A stretch of 64,000 nt of DNA from Vibrio crassostreae (GCF_024347415.1 NZ_AP025478.1:1-64000); one strand, 5' to 3'; positions 45,019-54,730 are shown, counted from the first letter of the stretch. The notes: a model not told the origin generated them from the sequence alone. A program made the numbers and translations.

Positions 45019-45780
45019 GGGTTTTTCCTCATGTAACGTAAACTGCCGCTTACAGGGAACCTGAGCGGCATTTAAGTGATTCATCGCGTTTAACGGTGGG
45101 GTAGGTGAGGCTAAGTGGTGTTTACTTTTGGGTGGCAGTCTTCCTATTGGTTTTTGCCGTTTGACACCAAACAAGAACGGATTCTAACCACTCCAAGCGC
45201 ATGCCAACTCAGATCCCTGCAAATTCAAACGAGGAAATAACCAATGATAGAGTCGGTCGCTCTTACTGCCACTTCTAATGGTATAGTTTCGATAACTTTT
45301 TGTGCGCAGGTGACTCTATGTGGTTGAAGAGGAGGGGGCGATAACGGGGTAAAACTCTCAGCGTTTCTTACGCAGTTTAATGTGTTGTTCACCCCCCTTT
45401 TGGTGCAGGGCCTAATTTTGTTGTATCGACGGTACTGGTCAACAAAGCCTAAAGGCCACAACTCACGATTCAATTCACATTTTTCTTAAAAAAACATCCG
45501 CAAATAGATTGAAAGTAACTTTAAACCATCGAAAATTATCCCCCAGAGCTACTGTACGCAGCTATGCGCATCAGATGTACATCTTATGGTCGGTTCTTAG
45601 GTATCTTTTAACAGGATGCATTCGGCTTCGTTTTGCTAAAATTGACCATTGAATAACGTCAGCAATTCGACTTGTGGTTTGGATGATTTTGGTTGTAATC
45701 TGGTTTTGAACGTGGATAATCTTCGGTCATCTTTGATCGCTATCCGTAAAAAGCGACTAGAATAATAACAAAGGTTCAAC
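45019..45780. other. Noncoding region between traI and the YafO-like pair
   Basis: I see no convincing gene. A minus-strand open frame at 45225-45473 has no clear ribosome binding site and low-complexity content. The region probably holds a promoter for the plus-strand pair at 45781. Confidence 0.4.
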
Positions 45781-46320
45781 ATGAGTAAGGTTATGGTTAT
45801 GAGTGCAGTAATGTTAGCGCTCAGCAATAATGCCAGCGCATCGCTGCTAGAAGCAGCTCAATCTACAATATCTTTACGCACGCAGTGTGTGAGTTCGCAT
45901 GCGGCTACCTCAATTTTTTTAAATTCTGTTGAAGCAACCATTTCTCAAATCAACAAAGAGATTATGACTTGGCGTGAGACGTATCGAGAAATCGATGAGT
46001 CTTCATCTCCAGAGTTGTATTTTGATGACGTAAATACAGCGAAGTTGTTAGATGCCGATACATTCGTTCGAGCGTCTGAAGAGATGTTACGCATACAAGT
46101 TACAGATTTGTTTGCTGACAACGCAACTCAGTTACCTGATGATATTATTGCAGGGATCAGAAGACTACGAGTGACTGTAGCTAAGCTGAGAATGGCGATT
46201 GGTAACGTACTTAGCATTGAAGCCCAACTACGACCAGCTAAGCCTACAGACAAAGCAAAAGTCTCAAATGAGTTTTTAACTGCGCTTAAAACAGCTACTA
46301 GCAACACATACTATCACTAA
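45781..46320 (+). CDS. Helical protein upstream of a YafO-like toxin, function unknown
   Basis: This 179-residue protein starts with a hydrophobic segment ending NNASASLL that looks like a signal peptide, then is largely helical and acidic (EATISQINKEIMTWRETYRE, then ISGI-like DDIIAGIRRLRVTVAKLRMA). It lies 18 bp before the YafO-like gene on the same strand, in antitoxin position. However, a secreted antitoxin would be odd, so either the hydrophobic start is not a signal or the gene is not the antitoxin. No family is recognised. The pair sits inverted within the tra operon between traI and traD. Confidence 0.5.
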   Translation: MSKVMVMSAVMLALSNNASASLLEAAQSTISLRTQCVSSHAATSIFLNSVEATISQINKEIMTWRETYREIDESSSPELYFDDVNTAKLLDADTFVRASEEMLRIQVTDLFADNATQLPDDIIAGIRRLRVTVAKLRMAIGNVLSIEAQLRPAKPTDKAKVSNEFLTALKTATSNTYYH

Positions 46321-46338
46321 GGAAAGGAATAGGGATTA

Positions 46339-46782
46339 ATGCATCAAATCAGCTTTTCTCCAAGGTTTGAAAAAGAAGTTGAATCCCTAGGCCACAGCCT
46401 CGATGCTGTTAAAGTCCATCTCGAACTACACCTCGATGCTATCGGTACTGGTGAAATGCCAGTACCATACTTAGGTAAAACGGACGCATTTCACTTCCCT
46501 CAAGCAGTTGTTGATGCCGATCTTTCAAAGATTCATGTATTCGACCCAACCTGCACAAATTTCACGAAAGCAGATCAAGACTCTTGGAAAAGCGCTACCA
46601 ATCTACGTGGAAGAACGAGCGACACTTACCTTGTATACACGAAAGACTATTTTAATGAGCACCACTGCTATTTTGTTGGGATGATTTCCCCTGCACATAC
46701 AAAATGTGACGTTAGAAAGTCTGGCATGAGTTGGTTTGGCCCATTGGTTGATGAGGCCAACAAGTTTAACGGGATTCAATAA
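46339..46782 (+). CDS. YafO-family mRNA interferase toxin
   Basis: This 147-residue protein aligns by eye with E. coli YafO. GKTDAFHFPQ...ADLSKIHVFDP corresponds to the YafO GRDALYDDSFTWP...VAHIHL region, and RTSDTYLVYTKDYFNEHHCYFVGMISP to RTNDEAHLVYCQGAFDEQAWLLIAILKP. YafO cleaves mRNA at ribosomes. The gene follows a 179-residue unknown by 18 bp, with AAGGAATAGGGATTA before the ATG. It could be a plasmid addiction module. The repeat at 46817-46945 begins 35 bp after its stop. Confidence 0.7.
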   Translation: MHQISFSPRFEKEVESLGHSLDAVKVHLELHLDAIGTGEMPVPYLGKTDAFHFPQAVVDADLSKIHVFDPTCTNFTKADQDSWKSATNLRGRTSDTYLVYTKDYFNEHHCYFVGMISPAHTKCDVRKSGMSWFGPLVDEANKFNGIQ

Positions 46783-46816
46783 AAAACCTTGCCGCTCTAA
46801 CTCCTTGTTGGGGGGG

Positions 46817-46945
46817 CATTTCAGCAAAAAGTCCAATGTGTGTTGTCAGCCATTTATTTATAAGGACTGAAAGCTGTGATCTATTGCTTATAGCGTCAAT
46901 GTTGCTTGATAGATATGGTACGACAAGGTCGCTTGGTGTTCACAC
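46817..46945 (+). repeat. Dispersed intergenic repeat, copy A (partner at 49494-49602)
   Basis: Shared blocks include CATTTCAG, GTCCAATGTG/GTTCAATGTG, TTATAAGG-CTGAA-GCTG and CGCTTGGTG-TCACAC, in the same order and orientation as at 49494-49602. The two copies flank traD. They follow the YafO-like gene here and precede the second repeat and the ADP-ribosyltransferase-like gene there. Confidence 0.6.
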
Positions 46946-46988
46946 ACGAGACTGTCTTTGTCACTCATTTCTGGTATTTCCCCTTTTA

Positions 46989-49088
46989 TCATTTAGATAT
47001 CTCGTCCATCTCTATATCTTGAGATATCGCCGACTCGTCGAGCTCTTGATGCGCGCGCTTTTGATGGTCATTGTCTGATTTGAGCTTTTCTGACTCCTTG
47101 CTGGCTAATGCTTTGACTGTCTCACTTCGTTGTGATTGTTGGATTTGGTCGGTTTCCAGCTTCATCTCTTCTGGCGTTTCAAATTGCTCTGATTGACGGC
47201 TTGAGAGAGCATTACGCTCTTCTTCACTAAGGAAAAGCCCTGGAGCAACACACTCACAGTAAACGGCTTCTTGATATGCTTTAGTCATCGCTGGAGATAG
47301 AGTGTGTTCACGTTTGATAAAGGCCGGTGTCACATCTCGCATCTTATCAAAGTGCAAATCCAGTTGAGTGATAAAGCTGCTTCCTGGTACGCGAAGGTAA
47401 CATTGTAAATCATCCATGGCTTGGATTTCACTGCTAGAGACAACAGGGCGGGTGATGGTTTGGTGACCAATCGATACCCCATCACGCAACGCATTTGCAC
47501 CGTAAGAAATGTGCTCTCTTGAGACATCCACTTCTTGCTCACCCAAATCTTTGGATGAGATGTGCGCCATCTGCGCTGATGGGGCGCGAAAGTAAAAGCG
47601 AGAGTTGAGTAAATCAAAAATAACGTCCGCGGTATTTTTTCCGTAGGTTTTCACGAGCTGCGCATAAGATTGGAGACCAATCACATAACAGCCCCCAAAC
47701 TTACGCACTTCTGAAATGATGTTATCAAGCTCAGGCAATTTATGCAGACTCGGCATCTCATCCATAATCACCCAGATACGGCGGTCTTCGTCGTCTTTGA
47801 GTCCCAAAATAGCGTTAGAGGCAATGGCAAGCCAAGTCGAAATCAAAGGACGCAGTGAAGCGTGTTGCTGCGCGTTACTCGATAAGAATAAAAAGCCTTT
47901 TTGTTTATCATCTTGTACCCAATCGGTGATGGAAAACGGCTTGCGTTTGGGTTGGCCTTGACCGTCTTTTTCATCCAGTCCATCTAAAAAGCGTAGGCTC
48001 TTAATGTAAGTGGCCAACACGGACTTAATCGAGATGGCGGTCTTTTTGATGTCCTTGGAGACCAAGGATGCCGACTCCGTACCTTGTAGGAAATTACCCA
48101 ACGCTTCGAGCTCTGAGGTCAAAATCAGGCTGAGCAATCGAGCGGTCGAACAGGGTTTCTCATCTTGACTCATGCGATACGCTGCACTAGAAAAGATAGT
48201 CCGGGCGGAATCCACCCAGAACGGATCACCTTCACCATGTTGCGGGATAAGCGCGTTCGCAATGTTTTCAAAATCAGGGGCATCCTTAGCATCACACCAG
48301 ACGTTCCAATTGGCGCAGCGTTCATCAAAGGGATTGAGTAAGGTGTCTTGGCTAGGGTCAAAGAACTTTCTGGTAAAGGTGCAGCCTTTATCATAAATAA
48401 TGGCTTTATCCCCACGTTTACGTATCCAGCGTAATAGTTTACGAAGCATGACGGATTTACCGGCCCCTGTGGTGCCGTCGATGAGCATATGCTGAACTTC
48501 AAACTCATGTTTAAATAAGGCCTGCCCATCCACTTTGAAATCAGAAATCCGTCCGTTACCAACACCCTGTTTTTTGAGTTTCTTTGCCCGTTTTTTTAAA
48601 TCGTCAGTGAGCACTTTGGGCTCGGCGTATTGAAAGCCTCGGACGTGAAAATCTTCACTTTGTTTTTCGCCTTGTCGTTTAAAGAAAATCATGGCGAACA
48701 TTAAGATGGTGAAAGCAATCCCGATGGCAATTAAGAAGTTGATTTGTATTTGGCGTATCACGTTATCGTAGAGATTGATGAGTTGGGTGTTTTCCAGTTG
48801 GGAAGCGAGCGTGCCAACGTAGCGTTTTCCACTCCAGAACGTCGTGATTTCGCTGTTAAGATCGTGCCCAAGGCTGGCATAGATATGGTTGCGCCAGTAG
48901 TAGAACACAGACCAAAAGGCGTTATCGGGCGCGCGTAGCCAGGTTAGAACGCCAGTGAGCGCTATCACCGACCAAATGGCGGCGTAGACTAAGGTATTGT
49001 TGACTTGAAAGAACATCCGAATGGAGTGAAAAGTAATTTGTCCGCCACGGGTAAAGTGGTTGCCGGACGCGCGTTTAGGTCTAGGCAT
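46989..49088 (-). CDS. traD: Type IV coupling protein TraD
   Basis: This 699-residue coupling ATPase has two N-terminal membrane helices (about 32-50 and 110-130), Walker A DGTTGAGKSVMLRKLL near residue 211, the Walker B-like IWVIMDEMPSLHKLP, and the FRAPSAQMAHISSKDLGEQE segment typical of TraD. The acidic, glutamine-rich C-terminal tail fits a relaxosome-docking tail. It connects the TraI-DNA complex to the secretion channel. The start has AAGGAACCACG upstream. It is separated from traI by the plus-strand YafO-like pair, unlike the adjoining traD-traI of F. Confidence 0.94.
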   Translation of the reverse strand: MPRPKRASGNHFTRGGQITFHSIRMFFQVNNTLVYAAIWSVIALTGVLTWLRAPDNAFWSVFYYWRNHIYASLGHDLNSEITTFWSGKRYVGTLASQLENTQLINLYDNVIRQIQINFLIAIGIAFTILMFAMIFFKRQGEKQSEDFHVRGFQYAEPKVLTDDLKKRAKKLKKQGVGNGRISDFKVDGQALFKHEFEVQHMLIDGTTGAGKSVMLRKLLRWIRKRGDKAIIYDKGCTFTRKFFDPSQDTLLNPFDERCANWNVWCDAKDAPDFENIANALIPQHGEGDPFWVDSARTIFSSAAYRMSQDEKPCSTARLLSLILTSELEALGNFLQGTESASLVSKDIKKTAISIKSVLATYIKSLRFLDGLDEKDGQGQPKRKPFSITDWVQDDKQKGFLFLSSNAQQHASLRPLISTWLAIASNAILGLKDDEDRRIWVIMDEMPSLHKLPELDNIISEVRKFGGCYVIGLQSYAQLVKTYGKNTADVIFDLLNSRFYFRAPSAQMAHISSKDLGEQEVDVSREHISYGANALRDGVSIGHQTITRPVVSSSEIQAMDDLQCYLRVPGSSFITQLDLHFDKMRDVTPAFIKREHTLSPAMTKAYQEAVYCECVAPGLFLSEEERNALSSRQSEQFETPEEMKLETDQIQQSQRSETVKALASKESEKLKSDNDHQKRAHQELDESAISQDIEMDEISK

Positions 49089-49282
49089 CGTGGTTCCTTG
49101 TGAGTGAAATTGAGTACTTTTTTAGATAATTACCTGTGTATGCAGATGAGCTGGCCAACAATTGAACGGTTGTTGGCTAATGGTATTGCTGTGTAGGGCT
49201 CTGATATGAAAAAATTTACGCATGCCGAAGGTAAGTCACGGATGTTCATCTCTCCGACGGGGGGGGAGTCTAGAGCCCCGAC

Positions 49283-49516
49283 ATGCTGGCAAAACTTGGT
49301 TGGTTTTATCTCCTTTCTCTGATAATCCTTACGGTCTCGAACGTGGTCAGCGTTATACTCGAAACCTTCAAAGCAATCCTGATGACTATTTTTAAGAAGA
49401 AAAGCGAAATTGGTCTCTGTGTAATTAGAGATGGTGAGCTTTATGTTGATGATGGGCATCACCGGACAGTGATTGGGCGAGTGTATTTGGGCCCATTTCA
49501 GAAAAGTTCAATGTGA
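49283..49516 (+). CDS. Possible small membrane protein (uncertain)
   Basis: This 77-residue open frame has one convincing membrane segment (about 8-38, FYLLSLIILTVSNVVSVI) followed by a basic and then a small soluble part. It has no clear ribosome binding site and its 3' end runs into the dispersed repeat at 49494, so it may be spurious or a remnant. The surrounding 49089-49804 holds no better gene; the minus-strand frame at 49130-49462 looks unreal. Confidence 0.25.
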   Translation: MLAKLGWFYLLSLIILTVSNVVSVILETFKAILMTIFKKKSEIGLCVIRDGELYVDDGHHRTVIGRVYLGPFQKSSM

Positions 49517-49602
49517 GTCGCCAGCCCTTTGTTTATAAGGGCTGAATGCTGAGGTCTGTTTCTTGGTAATTAAGATACGACAGAATCGCTTGGTGATCAC
49601 AC
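49494..49602 (+). repeat. Dispersed intergenic repeat, copy B (partner at 46817-46945)
   Basis: Same orientation and block order as copy A but about 20 bp shorter in the middle. It is followed within 60 bp by the other dispersed repeat (49661-49787), making a composite junction beside the ADP-ribosyltransferase-like gene. Confidence 0.6.
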
Positions 49603-49660
49603 TTGAAACCAATCATCTGAAACACGTTTTTGGACAAAAATGAGTTTCGCAAAATAGAAT

Positions 49661-49787
49661 ATTAGCAAACCATGAATAACAACAGGTATGGCAAAGTGAG
49701 TTGTGAAGAGCTAGTGCGATAAGTGAAATCGCACTAGAAAAAAGATTGGTTTATGTTAGGTGCGCACCAAGTGACGTTACGTTAAAT
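49661..49787 (+). repeat. 127-bp dispersed repeat, copy B (partner at 4989-5116)
   Basis: This copy has the perfect stem CTAGTGCGAT/ATCGCACTAG around AAGTGAA, where copy A has a wobble. It ends 18 bp before the stop of the minus-strand gene at 49805, so it lies downstream of that gene. Similarity covers the whole length. Confidence 0.7.
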
Positions 49788-49804
49788 AAATGACACATTT
49801 ATTC

Positions 49805-50830
49805 CTACAAATTTATTTTTAAAGGCTCAAATTGTTCATTTTTAAAATCTTCTTTTTTATACACTCTATTCGGTTTAGTCTTCATGAATTCTAGATTACT
49901 CGGAGGAATTACAGTTGTTGTAAAAACGGCCCCCGCTTCTTGCGTATCTTCCCCTGCAACTATAACTAAACTCTTAGGAACTCGATAAAGGTAAGCATAA
50001 TCATCCTCTTTTTTCGGATCACACTTATATCCTGTATATTTTGCGATATTATCTATCGATGTAGTTAAATATAATTTACCTAAGCAATTCTCGAACGCTT
50101 CCTTACTCGCTGCTTCATAAGCACTGAAACATAAAATGTCTTTTAGCTCAATATCATTGTCCAATGATAAACATTTATCGATTGTAGTTTGATTAGATAT
50201 TGTCCTATTTACTTTTTTGGCACCTAATAGCGTTGTAGCTATAAAATTATTATCGGGTATTCCATTGATAAAGTTTTTTGCAATTTCTTTTCTAAACTCA
50301 GGTAAATACCTAGATTCATATTTGATATTATCAGTAATTTCTTTCATTGAAAGATTACTAGAAGAAAGTTCTTTTACAGCTTCTTTTAATTTAATAACAT
50401 TCGAATCAAACAACTCACGCTGAAAAGCTCTACCCGAACAGGATGCTTGATATAGTAATCTTTTATTGGCTAATGATCGTTTAGAAAGATCATTATTTCC
50501 ACATGTTGCACCTTTTAAAACTAGTTCTTCTGTGGCTGGAATCAAACCTTTTTCTATAATTGAATTATGAGCAAAAGATGGCGCTACAGAATAATAAAAA
50601 TCATCAAAACTAACACTGTCTAACTCTGGGTTTTCAGGCACTTCTTCGATTGGAGGTAATTTAACTCGCTCCCTCTCTCGAAGAACCCGTTCACGATTTT
50701 CCTTCCATCGCTTCTCATCACTCGCGGTATATCTCAACTCTTCTTGACGCTCTCGGCGTTGACGTTCTGCACGTTCTCTTGTGGTTTCTTGTCGTTCTTC
50801 TGGGGCTACAGGAGCGGATTGATATCTCAT
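49805..50830 (-). CDS. Putative ADP-ribosyltransferase-fold protein in the tra region
   Basis: This 341-residue protein has a strongly charged, arginine/glutamate-rich N-terminal coil (about 10-62), then FDDFYYSVAPSFAHNSIIEKGLIPA, which resembles the start of ART/PARP-like folds, and a C-terminal part LYLTTSIDNIAKYTGYKCDP followed by YAYLYRVP and EAGAVFTTTVIPPSNLEFM, resembling the TTS strand and Q/E-containing end of bacterial ART toxins. A classic catalytic Arg-Ser-Glu set is not clear. No secretion signal is seen. It sits between traG and traD, where F carries entry exclusion genes. Lower coding GC than its neighbours suggests cargo. Confidence 0.4.
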   Translation of the reverse strand: MRYQSAPVAPEERQETTRERAERQRRERQEELRYTASDEKRWKENRERVLRERERVKLPPIEEVPENPELDSVSFDDFYYSVAPSFAHNSIIEKGLIPATEELVLKGATCGNNDLSKRSLANKRLLYQASCSGRAFQRELFDSNVIKLKEAVKELSSSNLSMKEITDNIKYESRYLPEFRKEIAKNFINGIPDNNFIATTLLGAKKVNRTISNQTTIDKCLSLDNDIELKDILCFSAYEAASKEAFENCLGKLYLTTSIDNIAKYTGYKCDPKKEDDYAYLYRVPKSLVIVAGEDTQEAGAVFTTTVIPPSNLEFMKTKPNRVYKKEDFKNEQFEPLKINL

Positions 50831-51299
50831 GGGAGTCGGTTCTACTGATAGACACGAAGGATAATAACAATATTTTCAGTGATTTATAATCCTCAACAAG
50901 ATAGTTTGATGATTTAACTAATTAAAAAGGCAGTTTAACAGGCCAAACAATCACAATGAAGGCTCAATAATTTTGGGGTACACTCTATCGGATAACTTTT
51001 AGTAGGGTAAAGCGTACGCCCCTAAAATGTGTAGAGCATTTGATCTAACAAGTTTTGGGGCAGAAATGAGCTAGAGCTACTACTCTAATGATTCATTAGA
51101 ACAAATAGTAGCGTATCGATGCGATCGCTGCCATTTTAAGAGGATACTTTATAGGGTCGAAAGGAACGTTCTTGCGCCCAAACAGCAGCGGCCAACGAAT
51201 ACCTAATTTAGAACAAAGACATTTAACCCGTTCCTATTTTCTCGTACTGGCTTTGTTCCTGAAATTACATTCACTTTCGATGGATATCCTATGCCGAGA
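50831..51299. other. Intergenic region without recognised features
   Basis: The region is AT-rich and no credible gene is seen on either strand. It separates the ADP-ribosyltransferase-like gene from the tra operon genes and may contain that gene's promoter. Confidence 0.4.
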
Positions 51300-51830
51300 T
51301 TAATATTTCCAGCCGTTAAATTGTAACGATTTAGGGATAGGGCTGTAGCAAGGGTATTCGGTTTGTAAGCCGTAGTTAATGACAGTTGCCGTGTCTACAC
51401 TAAAAGCTGCTGCATAATTTCCTTGTCTAAAACCTTCTGGATCGATTTTTGCCGTTTTATCTAACACCTTCCAGATGAGCTCTACAATAAACTCAGGGTG
51501 ACGCCTTGGGTCGAGTGCCATGGTGTCGCGCATACAGAACCAGCTTCCACCACCTAGGCGTTTTTGATTATAGGCATTGTCAAAATACGCCGTATGCAAA
51601 CCTTGCAAGTAGGCGTTTAAGCGTATGGACTCTACGGTGTCCGTTTCATCTATGTGCTGCAAGAAGTAGGGCAGTTTGGTGATGTCTGCCATTGCTCTTT
51701 TAGGCATAGCTAACGTTGCTGTGTCATATTGCTCATGTATCTCGCTCAGAAGTTGGGTGAGCTCAGGAGAGTGGGGTTGAGCTTGCACGCTCGCACAAGT
51801 AAGCAGTAGCAATGGTAAGACTGTTTTCAT
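51300..51830 (-). CDS. Small secreted tra-region protein, function unknown
   Basis: From ATG 51830 (GGGAGA six bases upstream; in-frame ATGs at 51836 and 51902 are less well placed) the product has about 176 residues. It has a clear signal peptide (MKTVLPLLLLTCASVQA) and a mature domain with SWFCMRDTMALDPRRHPEFIVELIWKVL and EYPCYSPI; the two cysteines could form a disulfide. It resembles the small periplasmic Rap1a/Tai-like fold only loosely. It follows traG by 84 bp on the same strand and could be a transfer or exclusion accessory. Confidence 0.6.
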   Translation of the reverse strand: MKTVLPLLLLTCASVQAQPHSPELTQLLSEIHEQYDTATLAMPKRAMADITKLPYFLQHIDETDTVESIRLNAYLQGLHTAYFDNAYNQKRLGGGSWFCMRDTMALDPRRHPEFIVELIWKVLDKTAKIDPEGFRQGNYAAAFSVDTATVINYGLQTEYPCYSPIPKSLQFNGWKY

Positions 51831-51913
51831 GGTCATTCTCCCTTTAGATACCTGATCATAATACCAGTATTTAGGCTGTGCATAAAGTTCTTTTTTATGC
51901 ACCTAGTTAAGTA

Positions 51914-54727
51914 TTATTCTTTCGAATTTTGTGTGTATCTTGGCACCGCAGGATAGGCTTGGTCGGAGGTGACGTATTCCGTCCTTTCGGGTCTAGTGAT
52001 CTCCTTTTCTACCTGCGACTTGACTGTCAGTTCAATCATCGGCTCAGGTTTGATGATGGGTTTCTGCGCTTCCTCTTGTTGAAGTTTTACATCATCGGTA
52101 ACCCCATCAAAGCGCGCTTGATTAAACAGTCCGCCCGTTTCATTGTTGTGCAGCATAGCCGTGCGGGCAGCAGCCACGGTATCGACGGTACTAGCCCATC
52201 CCTTCTCCATCGTGTTGTTTTGCTCGGGTGTCAGTTCTGGTTGTTGGGTTGGGGTGGTGGCTTGGTGCGCTTGGTTCATTTTGCCCACAATTTTTGCCGC
52301 GTCACCATCGAGCCCCGCCATGGTGGCGAACGCTTCGGTGCGTGTGTAGTATTGCCATTGCTCTTTCGCCTGCGCAATATCTTCCGGTTGGTGCGCGGTC
52401 ATTAGACGTTGGACGTCTGGTTGGTCTAATTTAGCTGTCGTTTCCAAGTAATTCTGGAAGCCTTGAATCGCGTTGGCTGTAAAGCTGGCACTGCCAGAGT
52501 CTAGGCGGGTTTGAGTATTCGAGAGTGCGCTCAAGTCTGATTGGCTTTGTAATGCACTTGCACCAAGAGACTTGGTGTTGCTGGCGTTAATCGCAAAATC
52601 ATGCGCAAACTGCTCAACCGACGTTCGAGTATCTTTGTTGTCCACCTGCCTGCCGGCACTGGTCACGGCATTGGCCCCTTCGGTGTATTGCTGCGTCGCT
52701 TGTTCAAGCTGCTGCTTTTGCTCGGTATTCATCTTGCTGTACGCCGTACGTTCATCATCAGACCATTTCACGCCACCACTGGCGCCTAAATTGAAGGGCG
52801 ACGTGCCTTTGCCTGTGCCTACGCTGCCCTCGAAGCCGCCATAGACACTTTGTAGGTAAGCGTGTGATTGCTCTTTCGTCCAGCCGGTTTGTTGACTCAC
52901 ACTGTTCACCGCCGTTTGCATGTCATTCATACCTTCGCTGACTTGAGTGTTAAAGCTACTGGTGCTGCCTTCACCGTAAGCCAGGTTTTTACCCACACTG
53001 TCATGCCAGCGGTCGCTCAGCGCAGCGCCTCCTTGGAGGGTTTGACTTAGTTGGGTACTGGTTTGAGCCAGGTTTTGCTGCGTTTGATTGCGGGCATTCG
53101 CCACACTCTCTTGCAGCATGCTTTGCGTGTTGGCGCTGATGTTGCCGCGACTGGTGGTTTGTGTGCTGTCGTAGGTGGTGCGTCCATCGCCATGTTGTGT
53201 GGTCACCGAGCCGTCTGGGTTTTGGGTGTAAGTATGACCTTGGTTGGCGAGGGTGTTGGTATCAAACTTATTGGCATGCGTGTTGTTCATGCTGTGGTTG
53301 TCAATCTGCATACTGCCAAAATCTAGATTACCCGAGGACGCCGCGGCACTGGCTCTGGCATTGGTCGAGTTAATCATGCTTGAGAGCTGGTAGTTCATGC
53401 TTGACAGGACTTCTTGACCGCCTTTTAAAATCCCTTTGGCTATCATAGGGACGGCTATCATCAAAATACCGGTCATCCAGGCGAAGCGGCTGTGCAACTC
53501 ATCCGCGGTATTCGCGTTGGAGAGCACCAGCCCTCCGAACTTCCCCGAGACATCCGTAGACAGAGATTCCAATCCCCAAAGCTGAAAGCCGTTGATGATG
53601 GCAAATAAGGCTGGCCAGGTGGCCAAAAAGGCAAACGTCCCAACATAGTTTTTGAGCACCATCATGGTTAAGCCAGGAATGACCGTGGCACCGGCAACAA
53701 AGAAGCCCAAACACGCGAACAACATAAACAGCATCGTATGGAGCATCGGTAAGTATTCTCTTGCCATTAACCCTAAGGACGCCCACATCGAGGTGGTTTG
53801 CAGTTTGTTGGTGGTGTAGGCGTAATTGAGCGCGGCTTGCGTTGGATCTAGGCTATCAAAGTTGTAACGCAGCTCATTCATCAACATATTTTGTTTGATG
53901 GTGTTGGACGCGCTGGTACTGATGGCAAAAAATTTGTTGTAGCTGCGCTGCAGCGATTGCACCACTTGGGGCTTATAACGGTCCGCGTCTTTGCCAAGCA
54001 ATTGATGCGCTAACAAGCTCATGTTTTTATCGGCGGCATCATTAAAGCGCTGCTTGATGATGGGGTAGGCTTCTTCACACAGTTTGTAGCTGCTTCGGCC
54101 GCCCCCTTCATCAAGAAAGAGCGCGCGCAGTGGGCTTTGCCTAACGCCGTCTAGAAAGGCAAAAATATCAGGCGCGGCAAAGAGTTCATCCCAAGTGTAT
54201 TTTCCATTGATTCTGACATCCCCAATCATGCAGTTATGAAAGTAGTCTCGCCAGAGTTTTTGTAGCTCCAGCTCATTGATTCTGGATTGTCTTGAGAGCT
54301 GATACAGCTCAGAGCCAAACAGCATCCCAGTACGACCATAACGCTCATCGTCGGAGGTGGTGAAAATGCCTTCCACGCCTTCGGCCATCCCCACCATGAT
54401 CGAAGAGAAAAAGTAAGTAGGCACGGCCACGAGGTAAGGCACATTATCCACCTTGTAAGCCTTACCCGGTTGCGTCTTATCGATGATGAGCATGTCGGCT
54501 TTCATATTGATAAGAAACAGTGGGACGGCAAAAAACACCACCATCCATTTGATGAGATCTTTAGGATTGCGTGACAGCATGAAGATAAACAAACTGGTGA
54601 TAAGCCCCAGCATCATGCACATCTGTAAGTAATCCCCAAAGGTATTGGTTCTAAAAAACGTGGCCAACGCATTAAAGGCTTTGTTGACCACTTCGCCGGA
54701 GGTGTAAGTGTAATATTCGAGTATCAT
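51914..54727 (-). CDS. traG: F-type mating-pair stabilisation protein TraG
   Basis: This 937-residue protein has several N-terminal membrane segments (about 35-110 and 320-430), matching the TraG N-terminal domain (YTYTSGEVVNKAFNALATFF at the start), and a large hydrophilic C-terminal half rich in Gln, Asn, Ser and Thr (YTQNPDGSVTTQHGDGRTTY and on). In F the N-terminal half helps pilus assembly and the C-terminal half acts in mating stabilisation and entry exclusion. The start is four bases from the traH stop. Confidence 0.92.
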   Translation of the reverse strand: MILEYYTYTSGEVVNKAFNALATFFRTNTFGDYLQMCMMLGLITSLFIFMLSRNPKDLIKWMVVFFAVPLFLINMKADMLIIDKTQPGKAYKVDNVPYLVAVPTYFFSSIMVGMAEGVEGIFTTSDDERYGRTGMLFGSELYQLSRQSRINELELQKLWRDYFHNCMIGDVRINGKYTWDELFAAPDIFAFLDGVRQSPLRALFLDEGGGRSSYKLCEEAYPIIKQRFNDAADKNMSLLAHQLLGKDADRYKPQVVQSLQRSYNKFFAISTSASNTIKQNMLMNELRYNFDSLDPTQAALNYAYTTNKLQTTSMWASLGLMAREYLPMLHTMLFMLFACLGFFVAGATVIPGLTMMVLKNYVGTFAFLATWPALFAIINGFQLWGLESLSTDVSGKFGGLVLSNANTADELHSRFAWMTGILMIAVPMIAKGILKGGQEVLSSMNYQLSSMINSTNARASAAASSGNLDFGSMQIDNHSMNNTHANKFDTNTLANQGHTYTQNPDGSVTTQHGDGRTTYDSTQTTSRGNISANTQSMLQESVANARNQTQQNLAQTSTQLSQTLQGGAALSDRWHDSVGKNLAYGEGSTSSFNTQVSEGMNDMQTAVNSVSQQTGWTKEQSHAYLQSVYGGFEGSVGTGKGTSPFNLGASGGVKWSDDERTAYSKMNTEQKQQLEQATQQYTEGANAVTSAGRQVDNKDTRTSVEQFAHDFAINASNTKSLGASALQSQSDLSALSNTQTRLDSGSASFTANAIQGFQNYLETTAKLDQPDVQRLMTAHQPEDIAQAKEQWQYYTRTEAFATMAGLDGDAAKIVGKMNQAHQATTPTQQPELTPEQNNTMEKGWASTVDTVAAARTAMLHNNETGGLFNQARFDGVTDDVKLQQEEAQKPIIKPEPMIELTVKSQVEKEITRPERTEYVTSDQAYPAVPRYTQNSKE

Positions 54728-54730
54728 CGG

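Noticed and set aside
45019..45174. Longer TraI start at 45174
   Set aside because: MOBF relaxases need a near-terminal MLSI sequence, which begins at 45018 with its own ribosome binding site.
45225..45473. 82-codon minus-strand open frame upstream of traI
   Set aside because: Low-complexity content, no recognised motif and no good start signal.
49259..49266. G8 tract as a second phase-variation switch
   Set aside because: No convincing gene reads through it on either strand.
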